From Dactylorhiza incarnata (lineage: Eukaryota; Streptophyta; Magnoliopsida; Asparagales; Orchidaceae): a stretch of 64,000 bases of DNA. A model generated the notes under the pieces. It was given only the letters and a program-made list of their open reading frames with translations. It did not search any database and had not been told where the DNA came from. Position numbers and translations under genes: made by a program. This document shows positions 1-10,199 of the stretch, one piece after another (position 1 is the first letter of the stretch; each line of letters opens with the position of its first letter). Location: NCBI GenBank assembly GCA_033032865.1, contig JAWHQI010000201.1:993501-1057500 (forward strand), written 5' to 3'.

Positions 1-154
1 CTGTCTTCACTTCTCTTTTTATCCTTCCTTCTTCAAATTCAAATTCCTTTCCATTTGTGATATGCCTTGATAAGGTAATCTACTTATCACTTTTTCTTTC
101 TTTACTCTTTAATTCTCGGCCCATCCACCTGGAAAGAATATATTTCCAAGAAAC

Positions 155-163
155 CTTTTTATC
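155..163 (-). promoter_or_regulatory. TATA-like box of copia-A LTR
   Basis: Minus-strand AGATAAAAAGG lies about 125 bp downstream of the palindrome array in the copia-A LTR. A similar GATAAAAAG is at about 16-24. It is not a perfect TATA box, so the call rests mainly on position by analogy with the other LTRs here. Confidence 0.3.
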
Positions 164-287
164 TTCTTCTTTAATACTCCTTTCTAATTCAGGCAATTAT
201 TAAGCCGTTGGAGAACGGCCTTGAAGGATGTGAGCCATGAAAGAAGGATTAGAAAGACAGCTGAAAAGATATTCTTTTACAGACTGT

Positions 288-706
288 ATTCGACGTAGCG
301 TCGAATTCATTTCTTCTCTTATCGACGTAGCTTCGAGTTCTTCTAGGAGCTGCTTCGATTTCATTTGTGCTTCGACTGAACTCTGATACTCGACATTGCG
401 TCGATATCTTATCGACGTGTACGTTGTGTTGATCTGCCTGGCTCTGAGATTCATCTTCTGCACCGAGATGATTTTGATGTCACGTCGACTTTAGATGGCT
501 TCGACAGATAACATCTTCTGCGTCGAGTTGAAGTAGAAGCTGCGTCGACTTTGCCAGTTACTCCTACAATTCCCTGACCTCTACGCCAACATCTATTCGA
601 TGTTACGTCGACTTGAGTTACTTCGATAGAGGGTTTGAACCACTTGGACTTCTAGTCAGAGCTGCGTCGATATGGACTCGATGTTGCGTCGAATTCTATT
701 CGACGC
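288..706. repeat. Array of TCGACG/CGTCGA palindromic words in copia-A LTR
   Basis: More than ten copies of TCGACG, CGTCGA or one-mismatch forms (TTCGAC, GTCGAT) are scattered through about 420 bp, many as inverted pairs such as CGACGTAGCGTCGAA. The surrounding sequence is AT-rich and lacks the word. The same word is clustered in two internal parts of this element (2,822-3,045 and 42,636-42,866), so it is an element-specific word and not a simple tandem repeat. Confidence 0.8.
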
Positions 707-887
707 AAATGCTAACTTAGCCCAATTTTGCTTCCCTTGATCTGGTCCTGACACCCTATGTTGAGTGTGACATCCTAAGACATCTAATGACCATATTACC
801 TTCAATATACAATGTGTAATTCACTCCTAGAGATAAATTCACTTTTAAGTAATTTGTTAAGTTAAATAAAAAGGGGGTTTCCCAACA

Positions 888-901
888 ATCTCCCCCTATT
901 A
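888..901 (-). other. Polypurine tract of copia-A
   Basis: On the minus strand AATAGGGGGAGAT immediately precedes the LTR start TGTTGGG. This purine run would prime plus-strand DNA synthesis. The same arrangement occurs at 60,459-60,471 in copia-C. Confidence 0.8.
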
Positions 902-1125
902 ATCTTAACAAATTTTACATTTTGTTCTGAGTGATTTTATACAATTTTTATAATCAACAATACATATAATGCAATAGAGACATACAAAATGAGAAAGCTA
1001 GATGATTTGATATCAGCACAGATGATAGATTAATGATGGTAAGAACTTTTATCAAAGATTACCCAGAGTGAGTATCACTTCTTGTCTTTGAGAAATAAGG
1101 ATAGATCTTCATACAATCTTCTATA

Positions 1126-2640
1126 CTATTTCTCCAGATATTTGAAGTTTTCTTGAGTGGCTTTCTCTAGGTTTCTCTGTATCCTACCATGTCCTTTGAA
1201 AAGCTTTTTCAGGCCTACTTCTGTATTAGGATGAACATCCTTGAGTGTAAATCCCATTCCAAAGACCTTGGTTGTCATCAGATTTATAAGTTCTAGATTC
1301 AGATCAGCTGATTCTGGTTCTTCCTCTAGTTTGGATTCATCAGGCAATGCTTGGGCTTCACCAATTGTTGTCTTTTCTTGCTTAGAAGTTGATGCCTTTG
1401 TGAACAAGATCTTCTTCTTCTCCTTTTAAGGTGACTCTTCCCCTTTCTTCCTTTTCTGAGAGAACTGCACTGCTTCCTTAGGGTTGCACCCAATGCCTCC
1501 TCTGTGGAGTTGTCCAACTCCCTCTAGCATTTTAGCCTGAGGATTCATTGCAGTATATTTTGAATGATCAAACCAACTAGGGTTGATAGGGATTACTATG
1601 GCTAGTTCCTCCTTTTCAACTACTTCCTTTTCTCTTTTTAGTATATCAATAAATCTATCTTTCTTGGCTTGAAGCTCCTTTTGAGCAACTTCATATTCAT
1701 ATCTTTCCCTTTCACCAATGTCTTTTAATATTGCATCCAGCCCTGGATCAGTATAGGTCTTCATTGTATTTTCTGGAATCTCAACCTTATCATATTTCTT
1801 ATAATAAGATCTATTCTTCTTGTACTCTTTCCTTTGTTCCTTTGTGTATTGTTCCCAAATAAATATTCTTCCTCTGCCCCTTCTTCATCTTCCTCTAGCA
1901 TGATAAGGAGGTCTTCCTCTGAAGATAGGTGTTGGAAGGAGAGGAGCAGTTGTATGTCTTGGAGCAGGTGGTGGACAAGGAGGCGGAGCTGGTGGGGAAA
2001 TTGGATCTGTTGCAGGAAGATCTGGAGCATATTCAGTTGAGTCATATTCTTGATCAGTAACTTTGGCAGGGGGAGGTGCTATAGAAGAATCACCAAAAGA
2101 CACCCTGAATTGAAGAGGATCAGGAATAGATGTCTCATTATCAACAATGTATCCTTGAAGGTGCATGACATCGATCTGATCATCTGAGTAGACAAGACTC
2201 TCCCCTGTCTAGATGACTCCCCCTGTATCACTAGCAGAACTCTTGGAGGTGAAGAATCCGCCTGTATCTTTGCATTAGCCAGCTGTAGTTTAGACACTAC
2301 AGCAGGTTCTCCTTTAGAAATGAAGGAGAGGGATTGCAGTTGTATAGACCGAATCTTGTGGAACCTCTGGAACCTCTGGCCTGTAGGAACACATCTCCCC
2401 CTGCTTTATATCCAGAAATAAGGATATAAAGCCATCAGTAGGCACAACTGCCGATCGAACTTCTCTATCAAAGACTTCTAGATCAGAGGTCAACTCTTGC
2501 AACCGTTTATGTTGACGGCGTAATTTGCGATAGCATGCTGTAGAGAAGTCCAGGTAGAGCGAGCCAAACTTAGACAATACTGTTTCAAGAGCTAGATTGA
2601 CTGCCTCCAGAATATCTTCATGACTTGACGGAGAATCCAT
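1126..2640 (-). pseudogene. Post-pol (env-position) ORF of copia-A, decayed
   Basis: A reading frame between RNase H and the 3' LTR, the position of the extra env-like ORF in SIRE/Maximus copia elements. I start it at the ATG at 2,640 (MDSPSSHEDILE). One frame covers most of the region to 1,126 but is broken by an apparent pair of compensating frameshifts between about 2,330 and 2,170 and by in-frame stops near 1,885 (TGA) and 1,426 (TAA). The predicted protein has a helical N-terminus, a proline-rich middle, and a charged, coiled-coil-like C-terminal half with many E and K residues. No transmembrane segment is clear after the ATG. I do not recognise a named domain. Its function is unknown, and in this copy it is dead. 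A minus-strand splice acceptor and a TATA-like box lie just upstream, so it may have had its own transcript. Confidence 0.55.
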
Positions 2641-2662
2641 TGAAACCCTGCGCAAACCTACA

Positions 2663-2676
2663 CTGAAACAAGGAAA
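2663..2676 (-). promoter_or_regulatory. Candidate splice acceptor upstream of copia-A post-pol ORF
   Basis: On the minus strand the pyrimidine-rich TTTTCCTTGTTTCAG ends 23 bases before the ATG at 2,640. It would fit a spliced subgenomic RNA carrying the post-pol ORF. No donor was identified. Confidence 0.35.
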
Positions 2677-2788
2677 ATCGACAAAGAGAGGGAAATAAGA
2701 AGAGAGCAGGAAGGAGAGAGCTCGAATAGCACAATAGAATTTAATCGCACAAGATTCTTTTAGTAAATGAATCGCCACAACTTAGGGT

Positions 2789-2795
2789 TTTATTC
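2789..2795 (-). promoter_or_regulatory. TATA-like motif upstream of copia-A post-pol ORF
   Basis: Minus-strand GAATAAAAC lies about 150 bp before the ATG at 2,640 and about 27 bp after the last word of the internal TCGACG cluster. The order words, then TATA-like motif, then ORF copies that of the LTR. Confidence 0.3.
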
Positions 2796-2821
2796 AAAGC
2801 AGCGTCGAGAGAGGAGCAAAA

Positions 2822-3045
2822 TGCAGCGCACCAAAGTATGTCAATGCGCGCGATCTGACAAGTCGACGGAGCGTCGAGTTGATGTCAACGTTGCTTCGAA
2901 ATATAGGCATCAGTAATGATGTCGACGTAAGTGTCAATAGGTATTCGACGTTACGTCGAGTAGTATTCGAAGGATTTGTCCCAGATTGCTCTCAAAGCTG
3001 AAGTCGAGTGTAAGTCGACGGTACATCGATTTGAATTCGACGCAG
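2822..3045. repeat. Internal cluster of TCGACG palindromic words, copia-A
   Basis: About ten copies of GTCGA/TCGAC words in 224 bp, including pairs such as TTCGACGTTACGTCGAG and GTCGACGGAGCGTCGAG. It lies between the end of RNase H (3,143) and the post-pol ORF (2,640), outside the LTR, in otherwise non-coding sequence. Confidence 0.75.
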
Positions 3046-3142
3046 CTTTGATTAAACAGTTAAGATTTCTTTTAAGATTTTTGTTTTTTTCCCAGCAATA
3101 ATTTTCTATAAAAAATAGGTCTGTATTCATAATAAGGGGAAC

Positions 3143-3333
3143 CTACAGAGCTCCATCAAGCATCCCCAGTGCATTGATGAAGAACTTGTGCTTGCTTTCA
3201 TCAAGGGGCTTAGTGAAGATGTCAGCCCTTTGAGTGTCAGTAGATATGTATTGAAGGTTGATATTACCCTTCTCTACCTTGTACCTTAGAAAGTGGTGCC
3301 TTATCTCTATGTGCTTAGTTCTGCTGTGGAGAA
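3143..3333 (-). pseudogene. copia-A RNase H, C-terminal fragment
   Basis: The minus strand encodes the end of a copia RNase H, with motifs IEIRHHFLRYKVEKG and DIFTKPL, and stops at TAG (3,143-3,145). The frame joins the segment at 8,481-8,765 when TRG (3,334-8,480) and one copy of its GAGAA target duplication are removed, which shows that TRG inserted inside RNase H. Fragment only. Confidence 0.85.
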
Positions 3334-3595
3334 TGATGAGTCCTGATCATATACACATCTATGGACTCATCCGGGCCGTTATTTAGTCATTTATCCGCAC
3401 TTTAGCCTTGTTTTAGTTTATATTTGATAATCCATGCTAGGTGCACATCTTGGCCCACTTTGGTGTGATTTTCGTGCTTTTTGTCTTTAGTAGTATTCTT
3501 GTGCTGTTAGGTGCCACTTTCAGTGGCTAGATCTGTGGTTATGCTGGAATAGGAGTCGTGCAAGTGTTTCCGGTGCAATTCTGCACAGGAACACT

Positions 3596-3957
3596 GCGCA
3601 CGATCACCGGTTCTATTGCGCACGACCACTGGTCGTGCGCCACTGATCGTGTGCACTTAACCCTTTTTCACGAGTTCTGTTTGGTGCAGTGCGCACGACC
3701 ACCAACGCCAGTGCGCACGACCACCGGTCGTGCGCCACTGCTCGTGCGCACTTATCATTTATTTTCCGAGTTCTGTTTGCTGTAGTGCGCACGACCATCG
3801 ACTCCAGTGCGCACGACCACCGGTCGTGCGCGACTGGTCGTGCGAACATTATCTTCTATAAACTCCGTTTCTTGCAGGTTCTACCCAGACAGGCGCACGA
3901 TCACAGGATTCTAGTGCGCACGACCACTGGTCGTGCGCCAATGACCGTGCGCGCTGT
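3596..3957. repeat. Four-unit palindrome array GCGCACGACC/GGTCGTGCGC in TRG 5' LTR
   Basis: Units start at about 3,596, 3,691, 3,787 and 3,893 (spacing 95, 96 and 106 bp). Each unit holds a half word GCGCACGA, then a full inverted pair of two 10-bp words, GCGCACGACC and GGTCGTGCGC, 2 bp apart, then a second half word in inverted orientation (TCGTGCGC or CCGTGCGC). The array ends 14 bp before the TATA box. Confidence 0.9.
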
Positions 3958-3970
3958 TTAATTCAGCGCC

Positions 3971-3978
3971 TATATAAT
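3971..3978 (+). promoter_or_regulatory. TATA box of TRG 5' LTR
   Basis: TATATAAT in GCGCCTATATAATGACC, 14 bp after the palindrome array. Transcription would start about 30 bp downstream. Confidence 0.7.
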
Positions 3979-4845
3979 GACCTGATCGCGAATTAGGTCG
4001 GGATTACGCATTTGGATTCCGTTCAGTCCGCCGTTTTCGCCATTTCCAGAGGTTTTTCACCCCCTAGGCCTCCTCCATCATCCAAGGGCTTGAAAGCAGA
4101 GATTCTACACTCATTTTGATCGCTAAGGAAGAAGTTCTTCGCACTAGACGTGACCGAATGGTAAATCGCTGGAGAAGACGGGTCCATTGGGAGTTGTGAC
4201 AGCCCTCCTCTACCCCGGACGCAGTTGGGACCGAGCTAGGACGCGGATTGACAACCCGGTGCTTCCTACCGTGAATCTACAACGAGACTCCGGATTCGGT
4301 CGTATTTCTTGCCTTTTTCTTCTACTTGTGTGGTTATATTTGTTGTAATCTATTTATTTAGATGATGAATGCTATGAACCATCTGTATTATTGCTTATTT
4401 CATGATTTTGGAATTATCTAGTTCATTTGTGTTATTGAGGTGCGCCCTATTCCATCTCCCACTCCACCACCGTGACCGGTGCTACACTAGCAATTGCTTG
4501 TGGCGTGCTTATTGTTGACGAGGTGCTTGCGACCCTCATTCCGCTTGCCTTCTCGCCCATCCGCCCTTTCGACGCAGCGCGCTCAAGGCCTGCTTAGTCT
4601 CCATCTCGCCAATCGAAGCATTGCATAGCGGCATTGCATAGGAGTAGGCGTAGTATTTTATTTTATTATTCGCAAACCAAACCAACCATCCATTGTAACA
4701 CCGACCAAGGACTTCGATCTCAAGTCCTTCCTCGATATTAAATTCCACCTTACTGTGTTCCTCAAGAGACCGACACTCGGGGATTTTCCCCATTTTTATT
4801 ACTTGCGCGACCGGTGCACTTGCCGAAAATATCGCATCAAGTTTT

Positions 4846-4862
4846 TGGCGCCGTTGCCGGGG
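4846..4862 (+). other. Primer-binding site of TRG (tRNA-Asp type)
   Basis: TGGCGCCGTTGCCGGGG starts 6 bases after the 5' LTR end. It matches the 3' end of plant tRNA-Asp, the usual Athila primer. The same sequence is used by the Athila element at 26,819-26,835. Confidence 0.85.
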
Positions 4863-5537
4863 AGCGGAGAGCCAAGGAGGAGGGCAGTTCGTCAAGAGCG
4901 CCGGAGGTGCCAAGTTTCGATCGGCGCCTCTCCGATTTGGAGGCAAACCAGTACTGGCTTACGGATTTCGTCTATCAGCAAGCACTGCGGGGAGGGCTAA
5001 ACATCCCCCCACCTCCGGGTCGGGCCGCATCATCTTCCAGACGGTCACCGTCCGTTGTGGTGTTAGATAGCGACGGCGACGACGAGTGATCTTCCTCCCT
5101 GCATGCGAGATATTCTAAGCCGTGCTTTCTGTTTAGTTTCTTTTGTTGAGTCGTTTGAACTCCTTCTCTTTTGATGTTTGTAATAATAACATTTCGCTTG
5201 TGGAATGCTCTTCTGGGCATAGTTTTATTTATTCAGCTTTTTCTGTTCCCTTATTTTGTGTGCGAGTGCTCAATATTTATTGCAGGAACAAGTTCACTCC
5301 CATGGGTGATAACTTAGAATTCTTGATTTTTTTTTTGTGCTCTCACATGTTTAGTCCAGTTTTTACTATTTTTGTTGCTCTAGTGTATAACTTTCAGGTG
5401 GCCTTTGTTTTTCATGAGAGCGGATGCTGCGGACTATTCTTGATCATTTACGCCAATCGTCTGGTATGCTCATTTCTGAGCATTGGGTAACACTTCCTCC
5501 CCTCTTTTTGATTCAATTTCTAGATATATCGCTTAGC

Positions 5538-5552
5538 TTAAGTCTGGGGGAG
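5538..5552 (+). other. Internal PPT-like tract 1, TRG
   Basis: TTAAGTCTGGGGGAG matches the terminal PPT (6,947-6,961) in 14 of 15 bases but lies 1.4 kb inside the element. Confidence 0.7.
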
Positions 5553-6428
5553 CGGTTGTTGTTATCCAATGTGCACATGCTGCATTGCATACTAGAAGGT
5601 TGCTTTTTATTTATCATTTTCATTATCATCGTTGCATTCTTCTCACACCACTTCACCCACTTGAGTGCGTGCTTGTCTTTTTGTTGTTGTTCCGTTTAAA
5701 CTAGTTTGGTTGGAATGTGAAATAGGTTGTTAACGCAGGAATTATTATTTGGAGTGCGATGTTGACTCATGTAGTGTTCTAGTCACTTCGCATGCTATGG
5801 TAGAATTTGTGTAGAACTAGATTTTCTTTATGCATCTAATTTATGTTTAGTATTTCTGCGTAAATTTAGATTTAATATACTCAAGTGGTGAATTCGAATG
5901 AAATCGACGATAACCCGGTGTTGTGTGTGTGCGGTTGCTAGTCGTGTGTTGCTCGAGTCGGGAGGAAGGTTTATCTTTCTCGTGGGCTAAGAACTTGCCC
6001 CAAGCGACTCTCGAAGCATGGGTGAGAGCTACTCGTTGAGTCAAGCATGATGTAGGCCACCCTTTGGCTAGTTTGAGCTTTGTTATTCCATGTCCATTTC
6101 ATTCACCGTTGCAAGCCCATTTTGTGCCTACCATTCCTTTGTACAGCCACTCTTCATCCACCAAAGCCTGAAGCCTATCCTACTCCCGCAACCAAAATGT
6201 TTTTAACTGCGCTCATAAGTCTCAACTTGTGTGGTGTGTGGAATCTTTGTGTTATGAAGAGAAAATAAAGTCCATCTGCTGATTTTGAACCAACCGGGGG
6301 TTCAATAAAAGAAGTAAAATTTGTAAAAGAAAAAAAAAAGAGTATTTTGAAAAGAAATCCTCCCGAGCTAAAAATAGAAAATCTGTTGGTATTTGTGAAG
6401 TAGGCCGTGTGCACACCTGGTTTTCATG

Positions 6429-6443
6429 ATAAGTCTGGGGGTG
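6429..6443 (+). other. Internal PPT-like tract 2, TRG
   Basis: ATAAGTCTGGGGGTG differs from the terminal PPT only at its first base. Confidence 0.7.
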
Positions 6444-6946
6444 TGTCACACGAGCATTGTTCGTTGGTCTTGCGTGGTGCAGTGTTCCGTTAGCTCACTT
6501 GGGTTGCGTAGCCGCCGTGTTTAACTTTGAATATCATACCGTAACCTAAGCCCCGTTTTACTCCTAAAAGCCCTACTGATTTGACTTGCGAGAGTGCTAG
6601 CGCCGTGGAGAGAGTGTGACCGGGCGAGCGTATGGTTCACGATGTTGATGGATTTCAGCGGAGTTATTCCTAAGCCCCGATCTTTTGCAACTCCTGCCTC
6701 AGTGTCTCGTCACTTTCATACCGGGCATGATCGTCAAATTCTTCATAACTCACCAATTGAGTACATCTAAATTTTTAATTACGTTTTAATACTTATGTAA
6801 ATTAGTTAGCATAGTTAAACTCTCCTTCTACTAGAATCTCTACTCGCATGCGTTGTTACTTCGCACCGTACTCCCTTGTGTAATTCTCTATGTTAATTAT
6901 CATTTTCACGCTCCGCCGGATTCGTTTGCTCGGGACGCGCAAACAG

Positions 6947-6961
6947 TTAAGTCTGGGGGTG
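6947..6961 (+). other. Terminal polypurine tract of TRG
   Basis: TTAAGTCTGGGGGTG directly abuts the 3' LTR start TGATGAG at 6,962. Confidence 0.85.
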
Positions 6962-7223
6962 TGATGAGTCCTGATCATATACACATCTATGGACTCATCC
7001 GGGCCGTTATTTAGTCATTTATCCGCACTTTAGCCTTGTTTTAGTTTATATTTGATAATCCATGCTAGGTGCACATCTTGGCCCACTTTGGTGTGATTTT
7101 CGTGATTTTTGTCTTTAGTAGTATTCTTGTGTTGTTAGGTGCCACTTTCAGTGGCTAGATCTGTGGTTATGCTGGAATAGGAGTCGTGCAAGTGTTTCCG
7201 GTGCAATTCTGCACAGGAACACT

Positions 7224-7585
7224 GCGCACGATCACCGGTTCTATTGCGCACGACCACTGGTCGTGCGCCACTGATCGTGTGCACTTAACCCTTTTTCACG
7301 AGTTCTGTTTGGTGCAGTGCGCACGACCACCAACGCCAGTGCGCACGACCACCGGTCGTGCTCCACTGCTCGTGCGCACTTATCATTTATTTTCCGAGTT
7401 CTGTTTGCTGTAGTGCACACGACCATCGACTCCAGTGCGCACGACCACCGGTCGTGCGCGACTGGTCGTGCGAACATTATCTTCTATAAACTCTGTTTCT
7501 TGCAGGTTCTACCCAGACAGGCGCACGATCACAGGATTCTAGTGCGCACGACCACTGGTCGTGCGCCAATGACCGTGCGCGCTGT
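7224..7585. repeat. Palindrome array in TRG 3' LTR
   Basis: Second copy of the four-unit array. Two of the base differences between the LTRs fall in the words (GTGCGCC to GTGCTCC near 7,361; TGCGCAC to TGCACAC near 7,414), each breaking one arm. Confidence 0.9.
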
Positions 7586-7598
7586 TTAATTCAGCGCC

Positions 7599-7606
7599 TA
7601 TATAAT
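7599..7606 (+). promoter_or_regulatory. TATA box of TRG 3' LTR
   Basis: TATATAAT, same distance from the array as in the 5' LTR. Confidence 0.65.
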
Positions 7607-8480
7607 GACCTGATCGCGAATTAGGTCGGGATTACGCATTTGGATTCCGTTCAGTCCGCCGTTTTCGCCATTTCCAGAGGTTTTTCACCCCCTAGGCCTC
7701 CTCCATCATCCAAGGGCTTGAAAGCAGAGATTCTACACTCATTTTGATCGCTAAGGAAGAAGTTCTTCGCACTAGACGTGACCGAATGGTAAATCGCTGG
7801 AGAAGACGGGTCCATTGGGAGTTGTGACAGCCCTCCTCTACCCCGGACGCAGTTGGGACCGAGCTAGGACGCGGATTGACAACCCGGTGCTTCCTACCGT
7901 GAATCTACAACGAGACTCCGGATTCGGTCGTATTTCTTGCCTTTTTCTTCTACTTGTGTGGTTATATTTGTTGTAATCTATTTATTTAGATGATGAATGC
8001 TATGAACCATCTGTATTATTGCTTATTTCATGATTTTGGAATTATCTAGTTCATTTGTGTTATTGAGGTGCGCCCTATTCCATCTCCCACTCCACCACCG
8101 TGACCGGTGCTACACTAGCAATTGCTTGTGGCATGCTTATTGTTGACGAGGTGCTTGCGACCCTCATTCCGCTTGCCTTCTCGCCCATCCGCCCTTTCGA
8201 CGCAGCGCGCTCAAGGCCTGCTTAGTCTCCATCTCGCCAATCGAAGCATTGCATAGCGGCATTGCATAGCGGCATTGCATAGGAGTAGGCGTAGTATTTT
8301 ATTTTATTATTCGCAAACCAAACCAACCATCCATTGTAACACCGACCAAGGACTTCGATCTCAAGTCCTTCCTCGATATTAAATTCCACCTTACTGTGTT
8401 CCTCAAGAGACCGACACTCGGGGATTTTCCCCATTTTTATTACTTGCGCGACCGGTGCACTTGCCGAAAATATCGCATCA

Positions 8481-9360
8481 GAGAACAAGATTGGAAGCAA
8501 TTGATATTGCACTAGAGCTGTCATAATATATTGTGGAGTAGGCATGGGAAAAGTTGTAGTCTAACAACTGATTTTGCATCCACAAAATTTGTGAACAACC
8601 GCTCCCTGTAGGTATATACTCAGCTTCAGCTGTAGAAGTGGAGACTGTGATTTGCTTCTTGATAAACCATGATATCAGTCTAGCACCCAGGAACTGACAT
8701 GTTCCTGAAGTGCTTTTTCTATCAAGCCTGCATCCAGCATAGTCTGCATCTGAATACCCTACCAATTCAAATCCAGATTCAGTTGGATACCATTAGCCAA
8801 GTTCAGGAGTACCCTTCAGATATCTTAGAATTCTTTTGATAGAACTCATGTGGGATTCCTTTGGGTCAACCTGAAATCTTGCAAAGATACAAGTAGCAAA
8901 CATTATATCAGGTCTACTAGCTGTTAGGTAGAGAAGAGAGCCAATGGCTGCTCTGTAAGTCTTTTGATCAAAGGACTTACCTTTTTCATCTCTATCCAAA
9001 ACAGTATTGGTAGCCATTGGGGTTTTCATGACAGAGGCATTTTCCATCCCAAATCTCTTGATGAGTTCTCTGGTATATTTGGATTGGGATATGAAAATGC
9101 CATCTGAATTTTGTCTAACCTGGAGACCAAGAAAATAGGAACTCCCCCATGCTAATCATCTCAAATATTGACTGCATTAGGTGAGCAAACCTTTAGCATA
9201 GAGATTGATCCGTGGAACCAAATATAATATCATCTACATATATTTGCACTAGTAGTAGCTGATTCTTACGTGCTCTTGTGAAGAGTGTTTTATCCACCTT
9301 TCCTCTTTCAAATTTGAGTTCCAGGAGAAAAGTGGATAAGGTCTCATACCAAGCTCTTGG
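8481..9360 (-). pseudogene. copia-A RT C-terminal part and RNase H, interrupted
   Basis: Minus-strand continuation of the copia-A RT after the LARD. It begins PRAWYET at 9,360, has the catalytic YVDD (QIYVDDIIFGS) near 9,230-9,240, frameshifts around 9,200-9,050, then GSLLYLTASRPDIMFA and RYLKGT, a stop at about 8,793, and the RNase H block VGYSDADYAGCRLDRKSTSG and TAEAEY. RNase H is cut at 8,481 by TRG and resumes at 3,333. RT_2 (copia-type) and RNase HI families are clear. Non-functional because of frameshifts, stops and two insertions. Confidence 0.9.
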
Positions 9361-10118
9361 TGTAACATCCCGATTTGAGCTAGACCCCTTGTGCGCATTT
9401 TTTAGTCAAGTGAGTTTACTCAGGCTCGGGGTGTACTGAGGGCTAGGCTTGCACGTGAGCCGGGGAAGTGCACTCGACGAATGCGGCGAGTACCAGTTCT
9501 ATTATTTGTCCCGATGTTTGCTGTATTGGGATCCGAGCCGTCCAGAGAGCTTAACTTGAGCGATAAAACTCGAAGGAGGAGTACCACCTTGAAGGAATTA
9601 TAGTACGTACGTTAGCTCAAATGACACGGTCTGCGAATAGCGTATTTATTCAAAAGGTGATATGCAGCAGACGGTCTCGGAATTCACCCCAGTCAGGTTT
9701 GTTAGACTCGTGAAGCCTATACGAGTTCAACGAAACTGTCCGCGCTCGATTCCGGTGAGAATCGACGAAATTAAAATGTGGTCTGCGAATAGCATATTTA
9801 TCCAGAGTTGTGAAATAGGTGAAACTACCTCTCAATCGACCACAATCAGTCTTGTTAGACTCATAATAATAGTACGAGTTCAACGAATCTATCAGTTCAC
9901 GATTCCGACGTCATTTGGATAGTTTTCACGTTTAAGTCAAATTGTTCGTAAACGCTCCGGAGAGCGTAATTTGAGCAAACGAACTCGGAATCGACATTGG
10001 ATCATTCTGGTGGGTGCATATCGACGAGACGGTAATAACGAGCCCTCCCGAGACAAATTCCGAGCTTCATAGAGAAATCTACGCGTGTTTGGTTGAAATC
10101 CAATCAACCCTCCTAATC

Positions 10119-10119
<1 letters not shown>

Positions 10120-10182
<63 letters not shown>
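10120..10182. repeat. (AAT)n microsatellite in LARD 5' LTR
   Basis: About 20 uninterrupted AAT units. The 3' LTR copy (36,780-36,806) has only about nine and one AGT interruption. This explains most of the length difference between the LTRs. Confidence 0.95.
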
Positions 10183-10183
<1 letters not shown>

Positions 10184-10199
10184 TATAAATGTAAAAGTT

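Larger units (their letters stand above)
1..887 (-). mobile_element. copia-A 3' LTR (partial, runs off the left edge)
   Basis: Read on the minus strand, an LTR starts with TGTTGGGAAACC at 887, directly after a copia-type polypurine tract (888-901), and continues to the window edge, so its end and target duplication are not visible. The element's coding remains (gag, PR, IN, RT, RNase H) are at 44,673-40,278, 9,360-8,481 and 3,333-3,143 on the same strand. The LTR carries an array of TCGACG-type palindromes (288-706). Its sequence does not resemble the copia-C LTR at 58,892-60,458 beyond the first few bases. Confidence 0.8.
3334..4839 (+). repeat. TRG 5' LTR (1,506 bp)
   Basis: TG...CA ends. 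It contains a four-unit palindrome array (3,596-3,957), a TATA box (3,971-3,978) and a downstream R/U5 part of about 860 bp. It lacks one of the two 13-bp units (GCATAGCGGCATT) found in the 3' LTR near 8,254. Confidence 0.93.
4863..6946 (+). other. TRG interior, essentially non-coding
   Basis: About 2.1 kb with no recognisable gag, PR, RT or IN. One open stretch (about 4,863-5,089, ending at the TGA at 5,087) could encode some 75 residues with DRRLSDLEANQYWLTDFVYQ and an acidic end (DSDGDDE). It has no ATG of its own and would start in the LTR, so it may be a remnant of a longer protein. The rest is T-rich, with two extra PPT-like tracts at 5,538 and 6,429. Probably a packaging and priming scaffold. 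Confidence 0.6.
3334..8480 (+). mobile_element. Non-autonomous Ty3/gypsy-like LTR element (TRG)
   Basis: Two direct repeats starting TGATGAGTCC and ending CGCATCA (3,334-4,839 and 6,962-8,480) bound a 2.1 kb interior. The flanks GAGAA (3,329-3,333 and 8,481-8,485) are a 5-bp target duplication. A tRNA-Asp-type primer site follows the left LTR and the tract TTAAGTCTGGGGGTG precedes the right LTR. Both are typical of Athila/Tat-group gypsy elements. No gag or pol is encoded, so it must depend on another element's enzymes. The LTRs differ by about six substitutions and one 13-bp duplication, so the insertion is fairly young. Confidence 0.93.
6962..8480 (+). repeat. TRG 3' LTR (1,519 bp)
   Basis: Same as the 5' LTR except for about six substitutions and an extra 13-bp unit near 8,254-8,280. 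Ends CGCATCA at 8,480, followed by the target duplication GAGAA. Confidence 0.93.

Noticed and set aside
3558..3961. Short ORFs on both strands rich in RTT, AHD and CAR words
   Set aside because: They are translations of the TRG palindrome array, open on both strands only because the repeat lacks stops.
4536..4946. 136-residue minus-strand ORF across the TRG LTR-interior boundary
   Set aside because: It crosses the LTR end, and the 3' LTR version has a different continuation into copia-A DNA. Chance frame.
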